Below, in pieces: positions 1 through 5,195 of a stretch of DNA of 5,358 nucleotides. Each line of letters begins with the position of its first letter. The first letter of the stretch is position 1. This stretch comes from an uncultured Polymorphobacter sp. (GTDB taxonomy: Bacteria > Pseudomonadota > Alphaproteobacteria > Sphingomonadales > Sphingomonadaceae), in NCBI GenBank assembly GCA_937894055.1, contig CALDHQ010000129.1, positions 1-5,358 of the forward strand, given 5' to 3'. The position numbers and the translations under genes were made by a program. Below the pieces are notes generated by a model. The model had not been told where the DNA came from, ran no database searches, and saw only the letters and a program-made list of their open reading frames with translations.

Positions 1-1
1 C

Positions 2-428
2 GATCGTGCGCAACCCGGCACCACTAGGGTCGGCGTCTTCGTTCACACCAACACGTCCTTCCGCCCGCCGGCCAACGGCGACACTCCCGCGATCATGGTC
101 GGCCCCGGCACCGGCATCGCCCCCTTCCGCGCCTTCCTCCACGAGCGCAAAGCCACCGGCGCCAAAGGCAAAAACTGGCTCTTCTTCGGTGATCAGCGCG
201 CCGCGACCGATTTCCTCTACCGCGACGAACTCGCCGCGCTCATGCACGAAGGCGTCCTCACGCGCCTCGACACCGCCTTCTCCCGCGACCAAGCCGAGAA
301 ACTCTACGTGCAGCAGCGCATGCTCGAAAACGCCGCCGAACTCTACGCGTGGCTCGAGGCCGGCGCCCACTTCTACGTCTGCGGCGACGCCTCGCGCATG
401 GCCAAGGATGTCGAGCTGGCGCTGGAGG
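2..428 (+). CDS. cysJ: Sulfite reductase flavoprotein (CysJ-like), internal/C-terminal fragment
   Basis: This is the NADPH-binding half of a CysJ-type diflavin reductase, which passes electrons from NADPH through FAD and FMN to the sulfite reductase haemoprotein in sulfate assimilation. The reading frame enters from before base 1. The pyrophosphate-binding motif [12 protein letters not shown] lies near 100-140, followed by FFGDQ and by [15 protein letters not shown] near 370-416, which is the C-terminal NADPH/FAD region. The usual family ending is missing: after KDVELAL the frame stays open to a stop at 650-652, but the residues change to unrelated proteins. An automatic caller would give one CDS to 652; I believe the native part stops near 428. 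The all-G/C third positions and wording resemble Verrucomicrobia (Opitutaceae) homologues, which is a tentative impression. Other diflavin reductases are possible, but the CysJ family fits best. Confidence 0.8.
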
Positions 429-429
429 C

Positions 430-550
430 AAGCCCTGGCAGTTTTTCAGCGGATGAAGTCGATTATCTAGGGCGACGTCTCGCTTTTCTGATGCGTGGGA
501 TGGCAGACGAGCCCGAGCAGAAAGTCGAAACACTTCCCCTGGTGCCGCTG
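430..550 (+). pseudogene. Non-ribosomal peptide synthetase condensation-domain tail (fragment)
   Basis: About 40 codons in the same frame as the preceding CysJ piece read [16 protein letters not shown], then a helix, then [15 protein letters not shown]. This is the usual end of an NRPS condensation domain: an F-x-x-E-E-V-x-x-L-x-x-x-L helix, then the 'ADP-x-x-x-V-x-x-L-P-L-L' linker leading to the adenylation domain. Codon use shifts sharply here (TTT, TCA, GAT, CTA, CGA, AAA, ACA), unlike the GC3-rich CysJ codons before it, so the DNA probably comes from a different genome. No adenylation domain follows. It is a piece, not a gene, and cannot function as it stands. The assignment rests on a short stretch. 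Confidence 0.5.
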
Positions 551-598
551 GCCGAGTTGAGCCATCCGCGGATCGACGTCGTGATCACGCTGTCGGGC
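545..598 (+). pseudogene. CobN/BchH-type chelatase large subunit (fragment)
   Basis: About 18 codons read [18 protein letters not shown]. The core RPRIDVV-T-SG is a well-known signature of the large subunit of cobaltochelatase (CobN) and magnesium chelatase (BchH), where it is normally followed by I-F-R-D-L. Here the following residues (SAMRR) do not match, and minus-strand coding signal begins. The word PLAEL at its start would also suit the NRPS linker upstream, so the two pieces may have been joined across that shared word. It is very short, but the motif is distinctive. Confidence 0.45.
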
Positions 599-599
599 A

Positions 600-645
600 G
601 TGCAATGCGCCGCACGCTGACGGGAAGGGTGGCGCTGTCACTCAT
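600..645 (-). pseudogene. N-terminal codons of an unidentified gene (fragment)
   Basis: An ATG at 645-643 on the minus strand opens [16 protein letters not shown], after which the sequence meets the CobN/BchH-like piece read on the other strand. It starts 11 bases after the stop codon of the minus-strand gene fragment to its right, spacing typical of an operon. I see no strong Shine-Dalgarno; the upstream bases are GATCCATCACACC. If the upstream fragment is holB, a PilZ-type or TatD gene would be a common neighbour, but these 16 residues do not allow an identification. Confidence 0.35.
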
Positions 646-656
646 GGTGTGATGGA

Positions 657-758
657 TCAGGCCTTGCGCTTGCGCGGGCAGAGCATGCCGACGAGCAGGC
701 GCTCCAGCACGACCTTGGAATCGAGCTGTGTGGTCACAAGCTTCGAGTTCGCATCCAG
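657..758 (-). pseudogene. 3' end of an unidentified gene, possibly holB (fragment)
   Basis: Minus-strand codons ending in TGA at 659-657 read LVTTQLDSKVVLERLLVGML, then CPRKRKA and stop. Codons are strongly GC3-biased (GTC GTG CTG GAG CGC CTG CTC), which supports real coding on this strand. The pattern L-D/N-x-K-x-x-L-E-x-L-L near the end, followed by a short basic tail, resembles the C-terminus of the DNA polymerase III delta-prime subunit (HolB). That is a weak, from-memory resemblance, so I give no gene symbol. The left part changes into MurF sequence near 760. Confidence 0.4.
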
Positions 759-761
759 ACA

Positions 762-866
762 GGCGGCGAGCGCGTTGTGCAGGTTGTGGCGCCCGGCCAC
801 GTGCAGCTCCAGCGCCGCGTCGCCGGCCGGCGTGTGCAGCGTCGCGGCCCAGTGCGGCGCGGTGCG
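762..866 (-). pseudogene. murF: MurF, UDP-MurNAc-tripeptide:D-Ala-D-Ala ligase (fragment)
   Basis: About 35 minus-strand codons read TLHTPAGDAALELHV followed by AGRHNLHNALAA (762-797). The pattern 'L-x-T-P-x-G ... L-x-x-x-G-R-H-N-x-x-N-A-L-A-A' is the boundary between the central ATPase domain and the C-terminal domain of MurF, the cytoplasmic ligase that completes the peptidoglycan pentapeptide precursor. Compare the E. coli form, LPGRHNIANALAA. After ALAA the text becomes CLDANSKL, which does not continue MurF, and to the right of about 866 a plus-strand FeoB-like frame takes over. Other Mur ligases share the GRHNxxNALAA box, but the TPAG strand before it favours MurF. Confidence 0.6.
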
Positions 867-936
867 GATCGACGCCTCGCTGGCCGGCAAGGTCGCCAAT
901 GGCCTCGCCGTGGTGGTCAAGCCGATCGGCTTCAAC
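865..936 (+). pseudogene. FeoB-like ferrous iron transporter (fragment)
   Basis: Plus-strand codons read SLAGKVANGLAVVVKPIGFN (877-936), with GC3-rich codons. This resembles the segment in the membrane part of FeoB that normally reads 'S-x-A-G-x-I-G-x-x-x-E-P-x-x-x-P-L-G-F-N-W-x-I-x-x-A-L-I-P', ahead of the A-A-R-E-V motif. Here, straight after GFN, the sequence becomes RDIALAL, which suits the start of the TruB piece instead. Both families have an I-A-L-A-L-like word at that point. The piece is in frame with truB, so an uncritical gene call from 649 would fuse them. The match is short and the family assignment moderate. Confidence 0.4.
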
Positions 937-1281
937 CGCGACATCGCGCTGGCGCTCGATACCGTCGGCCATGTCAGCGCTTTGCGCCGGACGCGCGCCG
1001 GGCCGTTTACGCTGGCCCAAGCGATTTCGCTGGACAATTGGGCGGCTTTGCTGCAGGAGGCCGGCCTTGAACAGGCGGTTTTGCCGCTGACTGCAGGGCT
1101 GGACGACATCCCGGCTTACGCAGTCTCGCCCGAAGAAGCGACCGCGCTCCGTCAAGGACGCACGCTCCCCGGGCACCCCGCATACCACGGGCTGTATCTG
1201 GCGACCGACGGGCCTGTTCCGGTTGCTCTGGTGGACATTGATGCCACCGCGATACGGGTCGTGCGCGGGTTCAACTTGTAA
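937..1281 (+). CDS. truB: tRNA pseudouridine-55 synthase TruB, C-terminal part (5' truncated)
   Basis: TruB converts U55 in the T-loop of tRNAs to pseudouridine. This 114-codon piece is the C-terminal third of a protein usually about 300 residues long. It begins at RDIALALDTVGHVSALRRTR (the 'R-x-L-A-x-x-L-G-x-x-G-H-x-x-x-L-R-R-T-x-x-G-P-F' block), continues with AGPFTLAQAI, and ends in a PUA-like C-terminal extension, RVVRGFNL, typical of alphaproteobacterial TruB. The catalytic-aspartate half is absent. The same frame is open leftwards to 649, but codons before 937 are not TruB, so no native start is present. The stop is 15 bases before rpsO, consistent with a truB-rpsO-pnp operon. The truncation is probably an assembly join rather than a biological deletion. 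Confidence 0.88.
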   Translation, partial: RDIALALDTVGHVSALRRTRAGPFTLAQAISLDNWAALLQEAGLEQAVLPLTAGLDDIPAYAVSPEEATALRQGRTLPGHPAYHGLYLATDGPVPVALVDIDATAIRVVRGFNL

Positions 1282-1284
1282 TTT

Positions 1285-1290
1285 GAGGAG
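1285..1290 (+). promoter_or_regulatory. Ribosome binding site of rpsO
   Basis: GAGGAG lies 4 bases after the truB stop. It is 3 bases from the ATG at 1294 and 6 bases from the ATG at 1297. The second spacing is the normal one, and it yields an 89-residue S15, so this site favours 1297 as the real start. Confidence 0.7.
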
Positions 1291-1296
1291 ACAATG

Positions 1297-1566
1297 ATGT
1301 CGATTACCGCCGAGCGCAAAGCCGCTGTCATTACCGATAACGCCCGCACCGCAACCGATACCGGTTCGCCCGAAGTGCAGGTTGCCATCATCACCGATCG
1401 CATCCAGACGCTGACCGAACATTTCAAGACCCACGCCAAGGACAACCATTCGCGTCGCGGTCTGCTGATGATGGTCAACCGTCGTCGTGCGTTGCTCGAT
1501 TATCTGAAAAGCCGCGACATGGCGCGCTACACCGCGCTCATCGCCAAGCTCGGACTGCGCAAGTAA
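1297..1566 (+). CDS. rpsO: 30S ribosomal protein S15
   Basis: S15 is a primary 16S rRNA-binding protein that nucleates the platform of the 30S subunit by binding helices 20-22. The 89-residue product starts [12 protein letters not shown] and contains the family signatures [33 protein letters not shown] and [13 protein letters not shown]. Length and motifs match intact S15. Two ATGs occur in tandem (1294 and 1297); I chose the second for its Shine-Dalgarno spacing and the canonical length, the alternative adding only one Met. It follows truB directly and precedes pnp across a 144-base gap with hairpins. In E. coli, S15 represses its own translation through a 5' mRNA structure. The leader here is only about 15 bases after truB, and I cannot see such a pseudoknot. 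Confidence 0.97.
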   Translation: MSITAERKAAVITDNARTATDTGSPEVQVAIITDRIQTLTEHFKTHAKDNHSRRGLLMMVNRRRALLDYLKSRDMARYTALIAKLGLRK

Positions 1567-1586
1567 CCAGCAGTTCCAAAGCATAG

Positions 1587-1618
1587 ACAGGCCTCCGGCA
1601 CACCCGGGGGCCTGTTTT
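1587..1618 (+). terminator. Intrinsic terminator/attenuator hairpin after rpsO
   Basis: A 12-bp stem (1587-1598 with 1604-1615, one G-U pair) closes a CACAC loop, and TTTT runs on at 1615-1618. It starts 20 bases after the rpsO stop. In E. coli a comparable leaky terminator sits between rpsO and pnp and sets their transcription ratio, so a partial-terminator role is likely here by analogy. Confidence 0.8.
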
Positions 1619-1621
1619 GTA

Positions 1622-1656
1622 TTCCGAACCACGGCAATGGTGCCACGGTTTCGGAA
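1622..1656 (+). repeat. Imperfect inverted repeat in the pnp leader
   Basis: TTCCGAA (1622-1628) pairs with TTCGGAA (1650-1656). After a one-base bulge, CC pairs with GG, then come two mismatches, then GGC pairs with GCC (1633-1635 with 1642-1644) around an AATGGT loop. The long interrupted stem lies just downstream of the terminator hairpin and upstream of pnp. In enterobacteria a double-stranded pnp leader is cut by RNase III and then used for PNPase autoregulation. A similar role here is inference from position and shape only. Confidence 0.45.
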
Positions 1657-1710
1657 GTGTAGGCCGCGCACGGCATCGGGTCGGGCGCATGCAAACGAAA
1701 GACGAAAATC

Positions 1711-3900
1711 ATGTTCAATATCCACAAGCAGGAACTCGAATGGGGCGGCCGCAAGCTGACCCTCGAAACCGGCCGCATCGCCCGTCAGGCCGATGGCGCC
1801 GTGCTCGCCACCTATGGCGAAACCGTCGTTCTGTGCGCCGTCACGGCTGCCAAGAGCGTCAAGGAAGGCCAGGATTTCTTCCCGCTGACCGTCAACTATC
1901 AGGAAAAGTACAGCGCTGCCGGCCGCATCCCGGGTGGCTTCTTCAAGCGCGAGCGCGGTGCCACCGAGCATGAGACGCTGACCAGCCGCCTGATCGACCG
2001 TCCGCTCCGCCCGCTGTTCCCCGAAGGTTTCTACAACGAAATCAACGTCATCGCCCAGGTTCTGAGCTATGACGGCGAAAACGAAGCCGATATGGTGGCG
2101 ATGATCGCCGCGTCGGCCGCGCTTTGCCTGTCGGGCGTGCCGTTCATGGGCCCGATCGCTTCGGCGCGCGTCGGCTACACCGACGGCGAATACATCCTCA
2201 ACCCGACCAAGGCGCAGCTCGCCGAAGGCCGCCTCGACCTCGTCGTCGCCGGCACGAATGACGCCGTCATGATGGTCGAATCCGAAGCCAAGGAGCTTTC
2301 GGAAGACGAAATGCTCGGCGCCGTGATGTTCGCGCACCGCGGCATCCAGCCGGTGATCAAGGCGATCATCGCGCTCGCCGAAAAGGCCGCCAAGGATCCT
2401 TGGGACCTCGCGATTCCCGACAACACCGAAATGCTGGCGCAGATCAAGAAGGCCGTCGGCAAGGACATCACCGCCGCCTACAAGCTGACCAAGAAGTCGG
2501 AACGCCAGCAGGCGCTCGCCGAAGCCAAGGCCAAGATGAAGCCGTTGTTCGCCGATGCCGACAGCGCCACCCAGCAGAAGGCCGGCAAGCTGTTCAAGAA
2601 GCTTGAAGGCGAAATCGTCCGTGGCGCCATCCTCAAGGACGGCAGCCGCATCGATGGCCGCGACACCAAGACGGTGCGCCAGATCGAAGCGATCGTCGGC
2701 TTCCTGCCCCGCACGCACGGTTCGGCGCTGTTCACCCGCGGCGAAACCCAGGCGATCGTCTCGACGACGCTCGGCACCGCCGACGCCGAACAGATGATCG
2801 ATGGTCTCGACGGCCTGCGCTACGAACGCTTCATGCTGCACTACAACTTCCCGCCCTATTCGGTCGGTGAAGTCGGTCGCTTCGGCGCCCCCAGTCGCCG
2901 CGACATCGGCCATGGCAAGCTCGCCTGGCGCGCCGTCCACGGCGTGCTGCCGTCGAAGGAAGCCTTCCCGTATACCATCCGCGTTTTGTCGGACATCACC
3001 GAGTCGAACGGCTCGTCATCGATGGCCACCGTCTGCGGTGCGTCGCTCGCCATGATGGACGCCGGTGTGCCGTTGACGCGCCCGGTTGCCGGTATCGCGA
3101 TGGGGCTCATCTTGGAAGGCAAGGATTTCGCGGTTCTCAGCGACATCCTGGGTGACGAAGATCACCTCGGCGACATGGACTTCAAGGTTGCCGGTACGTC
3201 GGAAGGCGTCACCGCGCTGCAGATGGACATCAAGATCGCCGGCATCACCGAAGAGATCATGAAGGTCGCTTTGGACCAGGCGAAGGCCGGCCGCGCGCAC
3301 ATCCTCGGCGAAATGGCCAAGGCGCTCGACCACACGCGTGAAGAAATGTCGGCGCACGCGCCGCGCATCGAAACGATGCAGGTGCCCAAGGACAAGATCC
3401 GCGACGTTATCGGCACCGGCGGCAAGGTCATTCGCGAAATCGTCGCGACGACGGGCGCCAAGGTCGACATCGAAGACGACGGCACGGTCAAGATCGCATC
3501 GAGCGATCCGGAAAAGATCGCCGCCGCGCGCAAGTGGATCGAAGGCATCACGCAGGAAGCCGAAGTCGGCAAGATCTACACCGGCAAGGTCGTGTCGATG
3601 GTCGATTTCGGTGCGTTCGTGAATTTCATGGGTGCCAAGGACGGTCTCGTCCACATCTCCGAAATCCAGAACGACCGCGTCGCTGTCGTCAAGGACGTGC
3701 TCAGCGAAGGCCAGCAGGTCAAGGTCAAGGTGCTCGGCATCGACGACCGCGGCAAGGTGCGCCTGTCGATGCGCCTCGTCGACCAGGAAACCGGTGCGGA
3801 ACTCGAAGACACGCGCCCGCCGCGTGAAGGTGGCGATGACCGCCCGCCGCGTTCGGACCGTGGTCCGCGCCGCGACGGCCGTGGCCCGCGCCGCGACTAA
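1711..3900 (+). CDS. pnp: Polyribonucleotide nucleotidyltransferase (PNPase)
   Basis: PNPase is a trimeric 3'-to-5' phosphorolytic exoribonuclease acting in cytoplasmic mRNA decay and tail addition. The 729-residue protein is complete: first RNase PH domain about 1-145 with the FFKR loop at 77-80, helical domain about 150-300, second RNase PH domain about 310-540, KH domain about 553-612 (GTGG loop 568-571) and S1 domain about 620-690. Active-site residues are present: the SSS phosphate-binding loop (435-437), RR at 396-397, and D484 and D490 in [11 protein letters not shown]. The final 30 residues form an Arg/Asp/Gly/Pro-rich tail that makes it longer than the 711-residue E. coli enzyme. The Shine-Dalgarno is weak (GAAAGACGAAAATC before the ATG). 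The start matches the conserved MFNI/MFDI opening. It is third in the truB-rpsO-pnp cluster, and the hairpins upstream suggest attenuation or autoregulation. Confidence 0.98.
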   Translation: MFNIHKQELEWGGRKLTLETGRIARQADGAVLATYGETVVLCAVTAAKSVKEGQDFFPLTVNYQEKYSAAGRIPGGFFKRERGATEHETLTSRLIDRPLRPLFPEGFYNEINVIAQVLSYDGENEADMVAMIAASAALCLSGVPFMGPIASARVGYTDGEYILNPTKAQLAEGRLDLVVAGTNDAVMMVESEAKELSEDEMLGAVMFAHRGIQPVIKAIIALAEKAAKDPWDLAIPDNTEMLAQIKKAVGKDITAAYKLTKKSERQQALAEAKAKMKPLFADADSATQQKAGKLFKKLEGEIVRGAILKDGSRIDGRDTKTVRQIEAIVGFLPRTHGSALFTRGETQAIVSTTLGTADAEQMIDGLDGLRYERFMLHYNFPPYSVGEVGRFGAPSRRDIGHGKLAWRAVHGVLPSKEAFPYTIRVLSDITESNGSSSMATVCGASLAMMDAGVPLTRPVAGIAMGLILEGKDFAVLSDILGDEDHLGDMDFKVAGTSEGVTALQMDIKIAGITEEIMKVALDQAKAGRAHILGEMAKALDHTREEMSAHAPRIETMQVPKDKIRDVIGTGGKVIREIVATTGAKVDIEDDGTVKIASSDPEKIAAARKWIEGITQEAEVGKIYTGKVVSMVDFGAFVNFMGAKDGLVHISEIQNDRVAVVKDVLSEGQQVKVKVLGIDDRGKVRLSMRLVDQETGAELEDTRPPREGGDDRPPRSDRGPRRDGRGPRRD

Positions 3901-3924
3901 GACTTTGCCTTCGGGCGAATGAAC

Positions 3925-3957
3925 GGGGCCGCTTCCTGCGAAGGAGGCGGCCCTTTT
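3925..3957 (+). terminator. Intrinsic terminator of pnp
   Basis: GGGCCGC (3926-3932) pairs with GCGGCCC (3947-3953), extended by TTCC with GGAG (one G-U pair) around a TGCGAA loop, followed by TTTT at 3954-3957. It begins 25 bases after the pnp stop and lies before the convergent stop at 3966. On the minus strand the hairpin is followed only by a poor T-run, so it mainly serves pnp. Confidence 0.85.
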
Positions 3958-3965
3958 CATGCGGC

Positions 3966-4310
3966 CTATCCGGCACCTTCGGTCATCGGCAGCAATCGCG
4001 AATCTGCCAGCGCAGCACTGCGGTGGCCGAGCCCCGACAGATAGGCGGCGTCATCACGATAGGCCATGAAGGCGCCGATGCCCGATTGGCGGATGAGCAG
4101 GACGCGGTCCCATTGATCGCCGTCAGGGCCAATCAGCCAAGGCCCGGCGACGGCGTCAAAAAGCACCGCACCGCCGCTAGCTTCGAGGTAAGGCAGCGTA
4201 TGCCCGACATAGAGCTGATAGGCAGCGGCGCCGCTGATCGGCACCGTGGGCGCGAGCGTCGGTGCCGCCGCATAGTCAGCGACAGCGCGAAACCGCAGCA
4301 GGTTGAGCAT
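3966..4310 (-). CDS. DUF1330-family protein, 5' truncated
   Basis: About 115 codons on the minus strand begin at VMLNLLRFRAVADYA and end in TAG at 3968-3966. Features of the DUF1330 (dimeric alpha-beta barrel-like) family are visible: VMLNLLRFR, then PISGAAAYQLYVGHTLPYL, GGAVLF, WLIGPDGDQWDRVLLIRQ, FMAYRDDAAYLSGLGHRSAALADSRLLP. These correspond to the small fold of strand, helix with S-x-x-A-Y, strand, G-P-x-x-x-x-W-D strand and C-terminal helix. The biochemical role of the family is not established. The family opens with roughly 20-30 more residues before VMLNLL; here that part is replaced by a helicase Walker A segment, so no native start is present. The frame stays open to a GTG at 4472, and a naive call to 4472 would be chimeric. 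It converges on pnp, and its codon use matches the core, so I regard it as belonging to the same genome. Confidence 0.75.
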   Translation of the reverse strand: MLNLLRFRAVADYAAAPTLAPTVPISGAAAYQLYVGHTLPYLEASGGAVLFDAVAGPWLIGPDGDQWDRVLLIRQSGIGAFMAYRDDAAYLSGLGHRSAALADSRLLPMTEGAG

Positions 4311-4379
4311 CACGTGCGACAGGTACGTGGTCTTGCCGTGCCCATTCACGCCGGCCCAGATCGTGACCTCGCCGGGGCG
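4311..4379 (-). pseudogene. DnaB-like/phage replicative helicase Walker A segment (fragment)
   Basis: Minus-strand codons read RPGEVTIWAGVNGHGKTTYL. 'R-P-G-E-x-T-x-W-A-G-x-N-G-H-G-K-S/T' is the Walker A region of DnaB-type helicases with the NGHGK variant common in phage and plasmid helicases. Only about 20 residues are present: to the right the frame continues as an ABC-F ATPase and to the left as a DUF1330 protein, all in one open frame. FRPGE is a word both the ABC-F and helicase families carry, and VMLNLL or similar is shared with DUF1330, so both joins sit on shared words. Confidence 0.5.
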
Positions 4380-4463
4380 GAACTCGAGGGTCTTGTGGAC
4401 GACGGGATCGAGGAAGGCGCGGTTGTGGGAGACGATCATCACGGTGCCCGCGTAGTCGGCCAG
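4368..4463 (-). pseudogene. ABC-F family ATPase, end of an ATPase domain (fragment)
   Basis: About 32 minus-strand codons read LADYAGTVMIVSHNRAFLD followed by PVVHKTLEFRPGE. This is the D-loop/H-loop region of an ABC-F protein (Uup/EttA/YjjK type, soluble ATPases acting on ribosomes), usually 'L-x-x-Y-x-G-T-V-x-x-V-S-H-D/N-R-x-F-L-D ... x-L-E-x-x-x-G'. The H-loop His in VSHNR is present. The LSGGQ signature and Walker B that should precede it are missing, since the upstream residues (HSEVAAL and beyond) are not ABC-F. Confidence 0.6.
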
Positions 4464-4526
4464 CGCCGCCACCTCAGAGTGCAGCGCGGGCGCGCCGCAG
4501 TGCAGCGCGACGAAGCAGAGCAGGCC

Positions 4527-4565
4527 GAGCAGGTCGTCGGCGTCCTCGAGGCCGACCGACAGGCG
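4527..4565 (-). pseudogene. Cystathionine gamma-synthase/O-acetylhomoserine sulfhydrylase-like C-terminal motif (fragment)
   Basis: Minus-strand codons read RLSVGLEDADDLL. 'L-x-R-L-S-V-G-L-E-D-x-x-D-L-I-x-D-L' closes the PLP-dependent Cys/Met metabolism family. Only 13 residues are recognisable. Between this and the ABC-F piece (4464-4526) the same frame reads LGLLCFVALHCGAPALH, GC3-rich and coding-like but not recognised. The frame ends upstream at a TGA at 4604-4602. Confidence 0.35.
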
Positions 4566-4584
4566 GCGCGGGCTGGGGCGGGTG

Positions 4585-4680
4585 CGAAAGCACGTACAGC
4601 TTCACCAGCCACTGCTCCACGGCGAGGGGCAGCGAGTAGTTGCACAGGAGGCCGATCTGCGCGTCGGCGGCACCGATCAG
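4585..4680 (-). other. Unidentified coding-like stretch
   Basis: Minus-strand codons read IGLLCNYSLPLAVEQWLVKL followed by YVLS, preceded by LIGAADAQ. Third positions are almost all G or C, and hydrophobic and charged residues are well mixed, so the strand and frame look genuinely coding. I do not recognise the family. Left of 4585 the frame degenerates into Pro/Arg-rich sequence typical of a shadow frame, and a shift to the cystathionine-synthase-like frame occurs there. Confidence 0.3.
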
Positions 4681-4788
4681 GCCCTGGGCCTGTCCCTGGG
4701 GCTGAGCGCCACCCAAGCCCAGGCCGGATCAGGCCCGGACGAGGCCGCCCGCCTGTCCGCCCTGGACGATGCGCGCAAGGCCGCCACC
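4681..4788 (+). other. Unidentified coding-like stretch before the MCP piece
   Basis: The plus-strand frame reads ALGLSLGLSATQAQAGSGPD followed by EAARLSALDDARKAATE. A hydrophobic run ending in ATQAQA looks like the end of a signal peptide with an A-x-A cleavage site, followed by an Ala-rich helical mature region. No family is recognised, and no start codon in a plausible context is seen. It runs in frame into the chemotaxis-protein piece; the join is around ATELV. Confidence 0.25.
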
Positions 4789-4866
4789 GAGCTGGTGGGC
4801 AGCGTGCGCAGCGGTGCGGACGGCATGGCCACCGCCACCGGCCAGATCGCCGCCGGCAATCTCGAC
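4789..4866 (+). pseudogene. Methyl-accepting chemotaxis protein, signalling-domain start (fragment)
   Basis: Plus-strand codons read ELVGSVRSGADGMATATGQI followed by AAGNLD. 'V-x-x-V-R-x-G-x-x-x-I-A-x-A-x-x-Q-I-A-x-G-N-x-D-L-S' is the first stretch of the cytoplasmic signalling/methylation region of proteobacterial MCPs, which relay ligand sensing to CheA and CheW. The following S-x-R-T-E-x-Q is missing. The DNA of AAGNLD is at the same time the minus-strand VARVEIAGG of the next piece, so the join lies inside a word usable by both. Confidence 0.55.
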
Positions 4867-5195
4867 CCGGGCCACCTCGATCGCGGCCACGAGGCGTTGG
4901 TCGAGGCGAACGTGGACCAGGAGATTCCGCGCCCCAAAACGCCCGGTCGAAATGGTGCCGACCTTGAGCACGCCAGGAGCAGCGCTCGCCCACGTCCGCG
5001 TCGCGGCATCGAATTCGAATTCACCGGAAAACGCTATGCCCTCGAGCGCGAGTTTCTGTGCAGCCTGCCGCACGGCCCCGTCGCGCCACTCGACCTTGAT
5101 TCGTCCGGAAGGTTGGCCGCCGCGCAAGACGCCCTCGCCCGTGAGCAAAATGGTCCCGGCCACTTCCGCGCCCACCAGCGTCGGCGCCAACTGGG
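4850..5195 (-). pseudogene. YdbH-like/AsmA-related envelope protein, C-terminal part (fragment)
   Basis: About 115 minus-strand codons run from LAPTLVGAEVAGTILLTGEG through GGQPSGRIKVEWRDGAV, QKLALEGIAFSGEF and GVLKVGTISTGRFGARNLLV to RLVAAIEVARVEIAGGDL. The alternating beta pattern with 'G-x-L-x-x-x-x-G-x-x-x-x-G-x-I-x-V-x-x-x-D-G', 'K-x-A-L-x-G-I' and 'A-R-x-E-x-A-G-G' resembles the C-terminal region of YdbH/intermembrane-transport (AsmA-like) proteins, in the form found in Verrucomicrobia. YdbH helps move phospholipids to the outer membrane in E. coli. It is the largest piece of the right flank. Neither start nor stop is present. The source genome could be the same as that of the CysJ piece at the other end, judged only by similar codon style. 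Confidence 0.45.

Noticed and set aside
463..2940. An 825-codon open frame on the minus strand across rpsO and pnp
   Set aside because: It is antisense to genes with full family motifs, has no recognisable domains, and its His/Arg/Asp/Gly-rich composition is typical of the frame opposite a GC-rich gene with G/C third positions.
3016..3960. A 314-codon open frame antisense to the end of pnp
   Set aside because: It has the same shadow pattern; the PNPase KH and S1 motifs on the plus strand explain the region fully.
4023..4967. A 314-codon plus-strand open frame over the DUF1330 and right-flank pieces
   Set aside because: It is low-complexity Arg/Ala/Gly sequence, crosses at least five recognisable pieces read in other frames or strands, and has no family motif of its own.
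5011..5022. Tandem EcoRI-like palindrome GAATTCGAATTC, possible cloning linker
   Set aside because: It lies inside a continuous YdbH-like reading frame as EFEF-type codons, with coding signal on both sides, so chance fits better than a linker.
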